Shown piece after piece: positions 1 to 8,996 of a DNA stretch of 64,000 nt. This DNA comes from Candidatus Thiothrix putei (GTDB taxonomy: Bacteria > Pseudomonadota > Gammaproteobacteria > Thiotrichales > Thiotrichaceae): assembly GCA_029972225.1 (NCBI GenBank), contig CP124756.1, positions 1,408,001 to 1,472,000 on the forward strand, given 5' to 3'. The notes below the pieces were generated by a model that made no database searches, was not told the origin of the DNA, and saw only the letters and a program-made list of their open reading frames with translations. The stretch's first letter is position 1. Every line of letters starts with the position of its first letter. A program made the position numbers and the translations under genes.

Positions 1-303
1 ACCGTGATGGCAGGATGCATGGGCAAATGTGTTCAGTTCGGTCAGGGGTAGGGCATCCATATCTGCCCGTAAACCAATGTGTTTGTCGCCGGGATGTGCG
101 CCGCGCAAAATTGCTACCACGCCTGTTTCACCAATCCCTGTGTGAACTTCCATACCTAATGCTTGCAAGCGGGCAGCGATTTGTGCGCTGGTGCGGAATT
201 CTTCGTAAGCCGTTTCTGGGTGTTGGTGAATATCACGACGCCACTGCTGCATCTCTGCATGGAGGGAGTGGCTGGCGGCAATTGGGTCAAGTTTGGCGGT
301 CAT
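1..303 (-). CDS. M20-family amidohydrolase/peptidase, N-terminal part (runs off the window)
   Basis: An open frame reads leftward from an ATG at 303 to the window edge without a stop, giving about 101 residues. The sequence has the N-terminal pattern of M20D amidohydrolases (hippurate hydrolase, IAA-amino acid hydrolase type): a RRDIHQHPE segment near residue 22, GIGETGVVA, then GLRADMDALP followed by HA, where the first metal ligands lie. These cytoplasmic enzymes hydrolyse N-acyl amino acids using a two-metal centre. The C-terminal two thirds are outside the window, so substrate and completeness cannot be judged. It is divergent from the secreted-protein gene at 393. Confidence 0.8.
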   Translation of the reverse strand, partial: MTAKLDPIAASHSLHAEMQQWRRDIHQHPETAYEEFRTSAQIAARLQALGMEVHTGIGETGVVAILRGAHPGDKHIGLRADMDALPLTELNTFAHASCHHG

Positions 304-392
304 GTTACATCCTTTCTTTTCGTGTGTAGTCGCGATTTTATGGGGTATGTCTGGTATTCTTCTCATGATTCATCTTCGCAGGTATCACGCTC

Positions 393-1106
393 ATGAAAAC
401 ACTACAAGGCATCGTGCTCTTAGCCACTTGTTTAACAGCAAGTCAGGTGCAGGCGCAAGATCCACCCACCGCAGTACCACAACCCGCAGCACCGGACACA
501 CTCACCTTCCCGCCACAGCAGGGGGCGAATACTCAGCAGGCCACCTCGCAGCCATCACCACCTAGTGCGAGTGTAGGGCAGCCGGGGCCTAGGTTTCCTG
601 CACAAGTAGCACCACAGACGCAGCCACAGACAACTTATCCTTACAGCAATGGCAATTATACGAATTATAACTACCGCAGTTATGGTTATCCTACCTATCC
701 CTACAGTTATTACCCGTATGCTCAACAGCAGGCTTACAACCCTTATGCTCAGGCATACAATCCGTATGCACAACAACCGATGTATAACCCGTATGCAACA
801 CCTCGGATGATGCCCTATCCGCAGCGTCCACCGGTTCCACAAAAAAAGGAAACCAAGCCGTGGGGCGATACGCGCTACATCTGGCCTGACTTTTATACGG
901 ATTTTACGGGCGATGCGTTTGACAAAATGATTAATGCTCCCTATGACATGGGACGGATGCCGGGTGGTTGGAAATTCCCTTCCATCAGTATGCCTGACCC
1001 TGTAACGGTGAGTGATGCGATTGCGAACCAAGTGCCGCCCTTTGCAGAGGAAGCAGGAAATATGGTTCCCGTCGATGATATGGGCAATATAGTACCGTTT
1101 AAATAA
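393..1106 (+). CDS. Secreted Tyr/Pro/Gln-rich repeat protein of unknown function
   Basis: The 237-residue product begins with a clear Sec signal peptide (MKTLQGIVLLATCLTASQVQA, cut after AQA). A Pro/Gln/Thr-rich stretch follows, then a low-complexity zone at about residues 75-145 dominated by Tyr, Asn, Pro and Ala, with the motif YNPYA recurring at least four times. The last 80 residues are different: a compact Trp/Asp/Pro-rich block (PWGDTRYIWPDF, PGGWKFPS) that looks folded. No family is recognised. Secreted Tyr/Pro-rich proteins of this composition recall sulfur-globule envelope proteins of sulfur oxidisers, but that is a composition argument only. The DNA of the repeat zone is imperfectly repetitive. 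The gene is followed in the same direction by mltB. Confidence 0.75.
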   Translation: MKTLQGIVLLATCLTASQVQAQDPPTAVPQPAAPDTLTFPPQQGANTQQATSQPSPPSASVGQPGPRFPAQVAPQTQPQTTYPYSNGNYTNYNYRSYGYPTYPYSYYPYAQQQAYNPYAQAYNPYAQQPMYNPYATPRMMPYPQRPPVPQKKETKPWGDTRYIWPDFYTDFTGDAFDKMINAPYDMGRMPGGWKFPSISMPDPVTVSDAIANQVPPFAEEAGNMVPVDDMGNIVPFK

Positions 1107-1177
1107 AATCTTGGTCGTGTTAAACTATTAAGCAGTTTTTGGGGCTTAATAATATGAAATGATCATTGGAGATTTAA

Positions 1178-2329
1178 ATGCATTTGCCGAAAAGTTCTTT
1201 TAGCCGTGGTGCAGCACTTGCACTAGTGTTTAGTTTGGGAGCCTGTAGTTCCGTACCTGAAAAAGTCGACACTGCTGAAAATAGTAGTACTGCTCAGCAA
1301 GCGAGTAAGTCAGCACAACCCCAAGTGAACGGTGATTCGGCACAAGTCGTCAGCTATGGTGGAAAGGGTGTTGGCAATTACACCGCAGCAAATTTAGGCG
1401 GTGATTTTGCGGGTAACGCACAGTTGCTGAGATTCATCGACAATATGGTACAAACGCACGGTTTTAATCGCCAGTACTTGTATGGGGTGTTTTCTCAAGT
1501 ACGTAACCGCGATGATGTTGCACGGCTGTGGGCAGGTTCCAGTGCTGATCCGGGTAGCCCTAAAGGTTGGCACGCTTACCGTGATCGTTTCGTGACGGCT
1601 GCCAATGTGCAACGTGGCACTGCGTTTTGGCAGGAGCATTCTGCCCATTTGCAACGTGCGCAACAGCAATACGGCGTTCCGGCAGAATATATTGTGGGGA
1701 TTATGGGGGTTGAAACCCGTTGGGGACGTATCCTCGGTAAACATCGGGTAATTGATGCCTTGACCACTTCTGCTATCGTGAATCAACGTCGTAGTCAATT
1801 CTTCTTTGACGAGTTGAAAAACTACATGTTGATGACACGCAGTGAACGCATGGATCCGCTTGCGCCTAAAGGTTCGTTTGCCGGTGCAATGGGGTATGGG
1901 CAGTTCATGCCGAGCAGCTTCCATGCTTTTGCGGTGGATTTTGACGGCGATGGTGTGCGTGATTTGTGGAATCCTGTCGATGCGATTGGCAGTATCGCCA
2001 ATTACTTTGCTAAGAATGGTTGGCAACCGGGTGGTGAAGTGGCAGTGCCAGCCCAAGTGGCATCCAATCAATACGCTAGTGTACCCGATGGTTTTAAAGT
2101 CAAATATTCTATGTCTGATTTACAGCGTATTGGCGTTACCCCTAAATATGGCAGAGGGTCGGCGGGTACGGTACATTTATTGGCATTGAGTACTGTGCCG
2201 AATGGTTACAAAGAACCGTGGATTGGCTACAAAAACTTTCATGTGATTACCCGCTACAATCGCAGTAACTATTATGCGATGACGGTGCATTTGCTGGCGC
2301 AATCCGTGCGTGAGCGTGTCGGTAAGTAA
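1178..2329 (+). CDS. mltB: Membrane-bound lytic murein transglycosylase B
   Basis: The 383-residue lipoprotein has a signal ending in the lipobox LGAC (Cys at about residue 23). A SLT_2/MltB catalytic domain follows, with the diagnostic GVETRWGRI segment; Glu179 is the expected catalytic acid. Further MltB landmarks are SFAGAMGYGQFMPSSF and DLWNPVDAIGSIANYF. Such enzymes cleave peptidoglycan strands from the outer membrane, forming 1,6-anhydro-muramyl ends. The start is supported by a GGAG ribosome site seven bases upstream. The gene converges on corA, with a perfect hairpin between them. Confidence 0.93.
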   Translation: MHLPKSSFSRGAALALVFSLGACSSVPEKVDTAENSSTAQQASKSAQPQVNGDSAQVVSYGGKGVGNYTAANLGGDFAGNAQLLRFIDNMVQTHGFNRQYLYGVFSQVRNRDDVARLWAGSSADPGSPKGWHAYRDRFVTAANVQRGTAFWQEHSAHLQRAQQQYGVPAEYIVGIMGVETRWGRILGKHRVIDALTTSAIVNQRRSQFFFDELKNYMLMTRSERMDPLAPKGSFAGAMGYGQFMPSSFHAFAVDFDGDGVRDLWNPVDAIGSIANYFAKNGWQPGGEVAVPAQVASNQYASVPDGFKVKYSMSDLQRIGVTPKYGRGSAGTVHLLALSTVPNGYKEPWIGYKNFHVITRYNRSNYYAMTVHLLAQSVRERVGK

Positions 2330-2340
2330 TGCATTGTGGC

Positions 2341-2368
2341 GTAGGGGCGAAAAATCTTTCGCCCCTAC
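2341..2368. terminator. Perfect 12-bp hairpin between convergent mltB and corA
   Basis: The arms GTAGGGGCGAAA (2341-2352) and TTTCGCCCCTAC (2357-2368) pair perfectly around the 4-nt loop AATC. The hairpin overlaps the corA stop codon and lies directly after mltB, so it could end transcription in both directions. It lacks a long T tract on either strand, so intrinsic termination is inferred from position and stem strength only. Confidence 0.55.
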
Positions 2369-3318
2369 ATCCAGCCTTTGCGTTTGAAAAACCAGTAGGG
2401 TGTCACCCCTGCCAGAATCATTAAGCCAATTGCCATGGGGTAGCCAAATACCCAGTCTAGTTCCGGCATGACACGGAAATTCATCCCATACAAGCTGGCG
2501 ACTAGCGTTGGCGGCAGGAATACCACAGCAGCAATCGAAAACATTTTGATGATTTTATTCTGTTCGATATTGATGAAACCTTGCGTGGTTCCCATCAGGA
2601 AGTTGATTTTATCAAACAGAAAAGTGGTATGAGACATCAAGGTATCAATATCACGAATGACTTCAGGGATAATGTCTTGCCCTGCCTGGGTGTCACGTAA
2701 CTGGCGTTGTAAAAAGGAAATAGAACGTTGCGTATCCATCAGGCACAGGCGCACTTTACCGTTGCTATCTTCCAATGCTGCGAGGTCGTCGATGGCACTT
2801 TCTAAATCCGTGTCGGTTTCTTCCAGCACTTTATGGCTGATAATTTCGAGTTCATGGTGTAAATCTTCGATAGTATCGGCAAGGTTTTCCACTTTTTGCT
2901 CAAACATGGTGAGTAGTAAGTGGCGAGGGCTGCGTGCCTCTACTTGACCGCGCCGTGCCCGCATTCTAAGTAGACGAAAATCAGCCAGCTCTTGTTCCCG
3001 CACTGTAATCAAGCGGTCAGTTTGGAGGATGAAAGCCACGGTGGTGGTTTCCATGCGGCCTTCGCTTTGGGTGACAAACAAGGAGTGAACGTGAATGCCG
3101 CTGCTATCGGTGAAATAGCGGGCAGAGGATTCGATTTCCTCGACATCATCGGATTCCGGCAGTTCGGTGTGGAGCAGGACTTCTAGGCGGTCGCGCTCTG
3201 CATCTGTCGTGTCTTGGGCATCAATCCAGCCGGTATGGGAAATGGCATAATCCAAGAGTTGATCGCCGAGCTTATGCTCGACTAATTTGCCCTCTGCAAA
3301 GCCGAAAAACCGTAACAT
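2365..3318 (-). CDS. corA: Magnesium/cobalt transporter CorA
   Basis: The 317-residue protein has the CorA layout: a large N-terminal cytoplasmic domain with long charged helices (residues 130-240), then two transmembrane helices at the extreme C-terminus. The hallmark YGMNF motif closes the first helix (SLYGMNFRVMPELDW), and the protein ends with a Lys/Arg-rich cytoplasmic tail (FFKRKGWM). CorA forms a pentameric inner-membrane channel for Mg2+ and also passes Co2+ and Ni2+. It starts 23 bp after rapZ ends and is on the same strand, so it could be read through from the rpoN-hpf-ptsN-rapZ block. Confidence 0.93.
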   Translation of the reverse strand: MLRFFGFAEGKLVEHKLGDQLLDYAISHTGWIDAQDTTDAERDRLEVLLHTELPESDDVEEIESSARYFTDSSGIHVHSLFVTQSEGRMETTTVAFILQTDRLITVREQELADFRLLRMRARRGQVEARSPRHLLLTMFEQKVENLADTIEDLHHELEIISHKVLEETDTDLESAIDDLAALEDSNGKVRLCLMDTQRSISFLQRQLRDTQAGQDIIPEVIRDIDTLMSHTTFLFDKINFLMGTTQGFINIEQNKIIKMFSIAAVVFLPPTLVASLYGMNFRVMPELDWVFGYPMAIGLMILAGVTPYWFFKRKGWM

Positions 3319-3341
3319 TGCTTATCTCCGGTGTGGGGTAT

Positions 3342-4205
3342 TTAACGAACGTAGTTGAGTTCGCGATGCCGCAGGATCACATTTTCACCCATGGTCTGAC
3401 GAAAATGTTGATACAAGCGTTCTGCTAAATAAACGGAACGGTGTCGTCCCCCGGTGCAGCCAATGGATACCGTTAGGTAGGCTCGCTGGCAGTTGCTATC
3501 TAAACTGGGTAGCCAGTGGCTCATGAAATCGCGGATATCCGTATACATGCGTTGTACATCATCATGCTGTTCTAGCCATTCGATGATACCCGCATCACGC
3601 CCTGTGAGTGAACGCAGGTCAGGCTCCCAGTAAGGATTAGGTAAACAGCGCACGTCAAATAGAAAATCGGAATCGTTCGGTGGATTGTGTTTAAAGCCAA
3701 ATGATTGAATCATAAGCGATAAATGTTGCTGCTCTGTTTGAGAAATGCGTGCTTTAAGCATTCGGCCTAATTCGTATACGCCGATATGAGAGGTATCCAA
3801 GCGTAAATCAGCATCAATTGCTAAAGGTTCTAACAAGGTGGATTCTAGCGCAATCGCTTTGTCTAACTCTTGGGTCTCGCTGGTGAGCGGGTGGCGGCGG
3901 CGGGTTTCGTTATAACGTTTGCGCAAGATTTCTTGTTCAGCGTACAAGTACACGACCTGAGTGCTGGGAACACGTTGCCGTACCCGCTTAATAATGCTTG
4001 GTGTATCGAGCAGGCTATCACGCCCGCCTCGGATGTCGATACCGACCGCAAGATAGGGCTGCTTGGCAATTTGTGGTGTGCCCAGTAAGGCTTCCAGTAA
4101 TTGCGAGGGCAGATTGTCGATACAGTAGTAACCGTTGTCTTCGAGTGTGTGCAAGGCGTAGCTTTTGCCTGCTCCCGACATGCCGCTGATAATGACTAGG
4201 TGCAT
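3342..4205 (-). CDS. rapZ: RNase adapter / nucleotide-binding protein RapZ
   Basis: I place the start at the ATG at 4205, giving 287 residues that begin MHLVIISGMSGAGKS. This puts the Walker A motif at residues 8-15 as in the family and leaves 4 bp after ptsN; a longer frame to 4313 would run over ptsN. C-terminal family signatures are visible (DVRCLPNPYW, TVSIGCTGGRHRSVYLAE). In enterobacteria RapZ binds small RNAs and guides RNase E cleavage to control glucosamine-6-phosphate synthase. The chain rpoN-hpf-ptsN-rapZ is the classical neighbourhood. Confidence 0.94.
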   Translation of the reverse strand: MHLVIISGMSGAGKSYALHTLEDNGYYCIDNLPSQLLEALLGTPQIAKQPYLAVGIDIRGGRDSLLDTPSIIKRVRQRVPSTQVVYLYAEQEILRKRYNETRRRHPLTSETQELDKAIALESTLLEPLAIDADLRLDTSHIGVYELGRMLKARISQTEQQHLSLMIQSFGFKHNPPNDSDFLFDVRCLPNPYWEPDLRSLTGRDAGIIEWLEQHDDVQRMYTDIRDFMSHWLPSLDSNCQRAYLTVSIGCTGGRHRSVYLAERLYQHFRQTMGENVILRHRELNYVR

Positions 4206-4209
4206 GGGA

Positions 4210-4698
4210 TTAAGCCGCAAGTGCACCCGCAAACGGGTGGCTAGGTGGATCGAACAGTTCAAGGAAATGATCCAGCATGGTTTGCGTGTCTTGGTAACAG
4301 CAAATTTGCTCAATCAGGGATTTTTGTATCAGGGTACTGGTCAGTTGTGTGATCAGTTCTGAGTAATCAGGGGCTTGGTTGGCTGGTACGAGGATCGCCA
4401 TGAACAATTGCACCGGTTTTTTATCCGGTGTGTCCATTTTAACGCCATCTTCCAGCAACAACAAAGCCCCACAAGGTTGATGAATGGACATGCACGCATG
4501 GGGAATGGCAACGCCATTCCCAATCGCGGTACTACCCAGCTTCTCCCGGTTGGTCAGGGCATCGAAAATGGCCTCTGCCTCCAAATTAGGTTGGCCTAAG
4601 GCAAGCATTTCCGCTAGTTGCTCAAAAGCACGTTTCTTACTGGAAACGTCAGGTTTGCAGGCAATCCGTGCGGCAGAGAGCAGGGTAGTCATGTCCAT
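4210..4698 (-). CDS. ptsN: PTS IIA-like nitrogen-regulatory protein PtsN (EIIA-Ntr)
   Basis: The 162-residue PTS EIIA type-2 domain has the phospho-acceptor histidine in GVAIPHACM (His67); many homologues have IPHGR or IPHAR here. EIIA-Ntr is the last component of the nitrogen-related phosphotransfer chain (EI-Ntr, NPr) and regulates potassium transport and stress responses rather than sugar uptake. It sits 6 bp downstream of hpf and 4 bp upstream of rapZ, so the genes are very likely co-transcribed. The start is either 4698 or the second Met two codons later; no strong ribosome site separates them. Confidence 0.93.
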   Translation of the reverse strand: MDMTTLLSAARIACKPDVSSKKRAFEQLAEMLALGQPNLEAEAIFDALTNREKLGSTAIGNGVAIPHACMSIHQPCGALLLLEDGVKMDTPDKKPVQLFMAILVPANQAPDYSELITQLTSTLIQKSLIEQICCYQDTQTMLDHFLELFDPPSHPFAGALAA

Positions 4699-4704
4699 GA
4701 GGTA

Positions 4705-5040
4705 TCAGTCCATTGTTTCTGTTGCAGCGACCATTTGGGCTGCTTCCTGGCGATGATGGTCTTTCACTTTTTCCTTGTGTTTGACAATCTGTCTGTCTAA
4801 CTTATCTGTCAGAGCATCAATCGCTGCATACATATCATCGGCGTAGGCATCCGCGAACAAGTGATTGCCATTGACGTGGAAGGTCGCTTCTGCCTTGTGA
4901 CGTTGTTTTTCGACTTCCAGGATGAAATGAATTTTCATTACCTGGTCGAAGTGGCGCTTCAGGCGTTCAGCCTTTTCACGCACATAGTTATTCATGGATT
5001 CTGTCACTTCTAGATGATGACCAGTGATTTCTAATTGCAT
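4705..5040 (-). CDS. hpf: Ribosome hibernation promoting factor, short form
   Basis: The 111-residue protein of the HPF/RaiA family begins MQLEITGHHLEVTESMNNYV and has the basic surface motif KAERLKRHFD and the HKAEATFHVNG strand. It lacks the C-terminal dimerisation domain of long HPF. It binds the 30S decoding region and inactivates ribosomes in stationary phase. It lies 62 bp downstream of rpoN in the conserved rpoN-hpf-ptsN order. AGGAGC-type bases precede the start. Confidence 0.93.
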   Translation of the reverse strand: MQLEITGHHLEVTESMNNYVREKAERLKRHFDQVMKIHFILEVEKQRHKAEATFHVNGNHLFADAYADDMYAAIDALTDKLDRQIVKHKEKVKDHHRQEAAQMVAATETMD

Positions 5041-5102
5041 AATGCAAGCTCCTTGTTCAGGTCATGGAAGAAACCATGCCCCACAGTATGTGGGTGCATG
5101 GC

Positions 5103-6593
5103 TTAGGTCGGAATCAATGTCTTCCGGTCATGCGATGACGGAATGGACATTGCTTCACGGTACTTGGCGACGGTGCGCCGGGCTACATTGATACCCTGCT
5201 GATTGAGCAAAGTAGTCAATTGGTTATCACTTAAGGGGGAATGTTGATTTTCCTCAGTAATCAGTTTTTTGAGCATGGCGCGAATCGCCGTTGAGGAGCA
5301 GCTAGACCCAGTATCGGTGTCTACCTGACTGGAGAAAAAGTATTTGAATTCAAAGATACCACGTGGGGTATACAGGTATTTGTTGGTGGTGACGCGGGAA
5401 ATGGTGGATTCGTGCATTTCTAACTCTTCTGCAATGTCCCGGAGAATCAGTGGCTTCATCGCCTGTTCTCCATATTGCATGAAAGCGCTTTGGCGTTCAA
5501 CTATTGCTTTGGCAACACCTAACAAGGTTGAGTTGCGACTTTCCACGCTGCGAATCAGCCAGCGGGCTTGTTGCAGATTGGACTTGAAGTAAGTAGCATC
5601 GCGTTCACTTTTCACTTGCCCTAACATGTCAGCATAGTACTGATTAACTTGCAGATTTGGCGTGACTTGCGCATTTAGTGAAACCACCCATTCTCCTTTG
5701 ATCTTACGGACATAGGCATCTGGTACGATGTAATCAGCGCTGGATGCTGAATAAGCACTACCCGGTCGAGGTTGTAAACTACGCAGCAACAGGAGAATTT
5801 CTTCTAACTCGCTGTGTTCTATTTTTAATCGTTTGCTGATTTCTTTATAGTCGCGCCGTTCCATCAAGTCCAGATGTTTTTCAACCAACTGACGGGCTTT
5901 GAACAAAATGCGGCTTTCGGGTAAGTGAGTCAGTTGAATTAGCAGGCATTCACGCAAGTCACGTGCCCCTACACCTAAGGGGTCAAGCTGTTGGATAAAT
6001 TTAAGGACGACTTCAACATCTTCGCGTTCGATAAGAAGTTCTTGGCTAAGTGAGTCTACAATATCTTCCAGCGGGTCACATAAGTATCCTGCTTCATCCA
6101 GTGAGCCGATAATCACGGTAGCAATCTGCTTGTCGATGCTGGTGAGGTTGCTCATGCGAATTTGCCATAAGAGATGTTCTTGCAAACCACTATCGGCGGT
6201 ATCGCCTTGATTTTCCAGGAAGCCGCTGTTATCACCATTGCCATCACTATTGCTGCTGCGGGTGTCGTAAAGGTCTTCCCACTCCGCATCCACATGCAGT
6301 TCGTCAGGAATGTCCTGATCAAATTGTGCGGTATCTTCGGGAGCATCAGGGAAAGCCTCTGGTTCAGCAGTATTATCACTGTTGTCAGCGCTTGACACTG
6401 GTTCGCTGGGTATTTCCGGGCGTGAATCGTCGGTTTCTTCTGCTAATTGCAGTAAAGGATTTTCTTCCAGTGCTTGCTGGATTTCGTTCTGTAGCTCAAG
6501 TGAAGACAATTGCAACAAGCGGATGGCTTGCTGTAACTGCGGGGTCATTGAGAGTGTCTGACCAAGTTTGAGATCGAATCCCTGTCTGAGCAT
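5103..6593 (-). CDS. rpoN: RNA polymerase sigma-54 factor RpoN
   Basis: The 496-residue protein has all sigma-54 regions. The Gln/Leu-rich region I (LKLGQTLSMTPQLQQAIRLL, residues 8-27) contacts activators. An acidic region II spans about residues 50-125. The core-binding domain and helix-turn-helix follow. The RpoN box ARRTVAKYRE near the C-terminus recognises the -24 element. It directs transcription that depends on enhancer-binding ATPases, often for nitrogen and motility genes. It is followed by hpf, ptsN and rapZ and preceded by the lpt genes, as in many gammaproteobacteria. Confidence 0.96.
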   Translation of the reverse strand: MLRQGFDLKLGQTLSMTPQLQQAIRLLQLSSLELQNEIQQALEENPLLQLAEETDDSRPEIPSEPVSSADNSDNTAEPEAFPDAPEDTAQFDQDIPDELHVDAEWEDLYDTRSSNSDGNGDNSGFLENQGDTADSGLQEHLLWQIRMSNLTSIDKQIATVIIGSLDEAGYLCDPLEDIVDSLSQELLIEREDVEVVLKFIQQLDPLGVGARDLRECLLIQLTHLPESRILFKARQLVEKHLDLMERRDYKEISKRLKIEHSELEEILLLLRSLQPRPGSAYSASSADYIVPDAYVRKIKGEWVVSLNAQVTPNLQVNQYYADMLGQVKSERDATYFKSNLQQARWLIRSVESRNSTLLGVAKAIVERQSAFMQYGEQAMKPLILRDIAEELEMHESTISRVTTNKYLYTPRGIFEFKYFFSSQVDTDTGSSCSSTAIRAMLKKLITEENQHSPLSDNQLTTLLNQQGINVARRTVAKYREAMSIPSSHDRKTLIPT

Positions 6594-6709
6594 TTTTCTT
6601 GTTGTTCCTTGTGCTTGTGAGCGATGAATCCTAACGTTCCACAGCTTTCATACTACCCTAATCGTTTGCCAGTGCAAAGATGCGATAGTCGGGGTGAATG
6701 ACACCTGAC

Positions 6710-7435
6710 TCACAGTTTGAAATGTTCACCAAGATAAACGCGCCGCGCTTGTTCATCTTGTAAGATGGTGTCGGGTGAACCCTCGACCAGAATTTTCCCT
6801 TCGCTGAGAATATAGGCGCGGTGGCAGATCCCCAGCGTTTCCCGCACATTGTGGTCAGTAATCAGTACACCAATATCACGAGTGACCAGATGACGGATGA
6901 TCTTTTGAATTTCGAGAACAGAAATGGGGTCAACCCCAGCAAAAGGTTCGTCTAGCAAGATAAAGGCTGGGTCACTGGCAAGTGCACGGGCAATTTCAGC
7001 ACGACGGCGTTCGCCACCCGATAAGCTAATGCCTTGGCTGTCACGGATATGGGTTAGCTGGAATTCTTCCAGCAAGCTATTCACTTTGTCTTGGCGTTGG
7101 CTGTGATTCAGATCTTTACGCAACTCCAGTACTGCCATGATATTTTGTGCTACGGTCAGTTTACGAAAGATACTGGCTTCCTGTGCTAGATAGCCGATAC
7201 CTTCACGGGCGCGTTCGTGCATGGCTTGCGCGGTGATGTCCTTATCGTTGAGCAACACTTGGCCTTCATCAGTACCTACCAAGCCCACAATCATGTAAAA
7301 GCAAGTGGTTTTGCCAGCACCATTTGGCCCTAATAAGCCGACGACTTCCGCATTGTTAACGTGCAAATCCACACCTTTGAGAATTTGGCGTTTTTTATAA
7401 CTTTTTTGCAGGTTATGTGCAGCTAGGGTATTCAT
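6710..7435 (-). CDS. lptB: LPS export ABC transporter ATP-binding protein LptB
   Basis: The 241-residue ABC ATPase has Walker [10 protein letters not shown] (about residues 36-44), the signature [15 protein letters not shown], Walker [14 protein letters not shown] and the switch histidine in [10 protein letters not shown]. LptB powers extraction of lipopolysaccharide from the inner membrane with LptF and LptG (not in this window). The start ATG overlaps the lptA stop by 4 bp (ATGA), so translation is coupled. It is followed by a 116-bp gap and rpoN. Confidence 0.95.
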   Translation of the reverse strand: MNTLAAHNLQKSYKKRQILKGVDLHVNNAEVVGLLGPNGAGKTTCFYMIVGLVGTDEGQVLLNDKDITAQAMHERAREGIGYLAQEASIFRKLTVAQNIMAVLELRKDLNHSQRQDKVNSLLEEFQLTHIRDSQGISLSGGERRRAEIARALASDPAFILLDEPFAGVDPISVLEIQKIIRHLVTRDIGVLITDHNVRETLGICHRAYILSEGKILVEGSPDTILQDEQARRVYLGEHFKL

Positions 7436-7953
7436 TCGGCAGCTTTGTTGGTGGGGTAAAACACGGCGGATACTCGCCCGGTTTTGCCTTTGCCGCCTGC
7501 TTTGAGCTGACCTGTGCCGGTGAGGTATTCGATATGGTTGCTGGTAAAACGGTCTTGGTCTTGCAAAAGTTCGGCGTCACCGTCGAGGATTAGGCGTTTT
7601 TCCTTGACCAGATAGTGCATTTCACGGGCTTTGCCGCTGGCGAGTTTGCCATTGTCCATTTTTTGCTTGAGGCTGACGGGTACTCCGATGGCAAAAATAC
7701 TGACAATTTCATTATTGGGGGCGTTAATCTCAATGCGGGTGGCAAGGATTTCCAAGGTTCCCTGTTTGATGGAAACGTTGCCCTCATAAGTAGCAGTACC
7801 TGCCATTTTGTCAAATACAGCGGAATCGGCTTCGATTTGTACCGGCGCTTCCACATCCGATTTCAGGGCGTGAGCGGTGGAGGTAATACCCGCGAGTAGC
7901 AGGCACAACAGCCATTTATTTAACCTGGTAAGTTGAGCGCACATTTGAATCAA
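7432..7953 (-). CDS. lptA: LPS transport periplasmic protein LptA
   Basis: The 173-residue protein has a signal peptide ([17 protein letters not shown]) and an OstA/LptA-type beta-jellyroll ([25 protein letters not shown], given here only to locate residues 36-60, is followed by KQGTLEI). It forms the periplasmic bridge along which LPS moves from LptC to LptD. The start may be Met1 (7953) or Met4 (7944); both lie inside the end of lptC, so the genes overlap by about 30-38 bp. Confidence 0.92.
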   Translation of the reverse strand: MIQMCAQLTRLNKWLLCLLLAGITSTAHALKSDVEAPVQIEADSAVFDKMAGTATYEGNVSIKQGTLEILATRIEINAPNNEIVSIFAIGVPVSLKQKMDNGKLASGKAREMHYLVKEKRLILDGDAELLQDQDRFTSNHIEYLTGTGQLKAGGKGKTGRVSAVFYPTNKAAE

Positions 7954-8356
7954 ATCTCAGTAAGTTGTCATCGAGTTTAGCGGTAAGCCCGGTTGATTGC
8001 ATCGTGCCGTTGGGTGCTGTAATGAATACGTCGGCATCGGTAGAAATTTCCCGTGTCGTTTGATCATACAACAAATGGTCTGACTGTAGCTTGAATCCGG
8101 CGCTGGTATTGATTTCTGGGGCGATAATACGGCTTTGACGTTTACCTTGCCAATGCGACAAATGCTGCCCGGAAAGCTCGTAACTGATGTTGCCATCTGC
8201 CTCGACTGCCATAATGGAAAAATCCACTAGGTAATAGTCAATCTGATCTTTTTGCATGGTGACGCGCCCAAGATCGGTTTTGCTCAAATAATCTTCAACT
8301 TGGGTGGTCAGCAGAATCAGGAGCAAGACGACGATCAGCGTGATGACATGTTTCAT
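7916..8356 (-). CDS. lptC: LPS export protein LptC
   Basis: The 146-residue bitopic protein has one N-terminal membrane helix (HVITLIVVLLLILLT) followed by a periplasmic LptC beta-fold; segments such as ISYELSGQHLSHW and ITAPNGTMQSTGL are family-like. LptC docks on the LptBFG transporter and passes LPS to LptA. It overlaps kdsC by 4 bp and lptA at its end, forming a tightly packed kdsC-lptC-lptA-lptB operon. Confidence 0.9.
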   Translation of the reverse strand: MKHVITLIVVLLLILLTTQVEDYLSKTDLGRVTMQKDQIDYYLVDFSIMAVEADGNISYELSGQHLSHWQGKRQSRIIAPEINTSAGFKLQSDHLLYDQTTREISTDADVFITAPNGTMQSTGLTAKLDDNLLRFDSNVRSTYQVK

Positions 8357-8907
8357 GTCAAATAGCTTGCCAGTTTGGCTTGCAATTTGCCATGAGCATG
8401 TAACAGCATTTCACAAACTTCGCGTCCTGCACCACGCCCGCCATGGGTTTGTGTCACCCAATGCGCGTGCTCTTTGACATAGTAATGCGCATCACCGACC
8501 GCGATAGCAAAACCAACCTGCGCCATGACGGGTAAATCCACCACGTCATCACCAACATAGGCAATATTTTCCGGTTTAAGACCTGTTTGGGCGAGCAAGT
8601 CAGCAAACGCTGGGCGCTTATCGCGGTAGCCTTGCCAGATACGATTACGGGGAATTTTTAGGTTATCGGCACGGTGTAGGACGAGTTCGGATTGTCGCCC
8701 GGTGATCAGTGCCATTTCCAGCCCGCTTTCCAGCAACATACGGATACCGTGCCCATCCTTAGAGTTGAAGGCTTTGTATTCTTGCCCGTCATCACCATAA
8801 AACAGACTACCGTCGGTCAATACACCGTCAATGTCGAAAATGACCAGTTGGGTATTGCGAGCGCGTGCCAGAACGTGTTCGGGAAGGTGGTCGAAATTAG
8901 CTATCAT
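8353..8907 (-). CDS. kdsC: 3-deoxy-D-manno-octulosonate 8-phosphate phosphatase KdsC
   Basis: This HAD-superfamily phosphatase has the nucleophile motif FDIDGVLTDG, motif II LITGR, and motif III/IV YVGDDVVDLPVM. It removes phosphate from Kdo-8-P in LPS inner-core synthesis, matching its lpt neighbours. I choose the ATG at 8907 (184 residues, AGGA ten bases upstream), which matches family length. The frame is open further upstream through an ATG at 8946 and a TTG at 8973, without a good ribosome site. Confidence 0.93.
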   Translation of the reverse strand: MIANFDHLPEHVLARARNTQLVIFDIDGVLTDGSLFYGDDGQEYKAFNSKDGHGIRMLLESGLEMALITGRQSELVLHRADNLKIPRNRIWQGYRDKRPAFADLLAQTGLKPENIAYVGDDVVDLPVMAQVGFAIAVGDAHYYVKEHAHWVTQTHGGRGAGREVCEMLLHAHGKLQAKLASYLT

Positions 8908-8996
8908 GTAAGGCGAGTCCTGCGCATAAAAGTCATTACGCCGCATGATAGCGGGATTGTGGGGGGAACCCAACCCTATTTAATGCGCCAACTGCC

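Noticed and set aside
555..1031. Minus-strand 158-codon Ile/Arg-rich frame opposite the YNPYA-repeat gene
   Set aside because: It is the complement of the repetitive Tyr/Asn/Pro codons and has no start signal; the plus-strand frame has a signal peptide.
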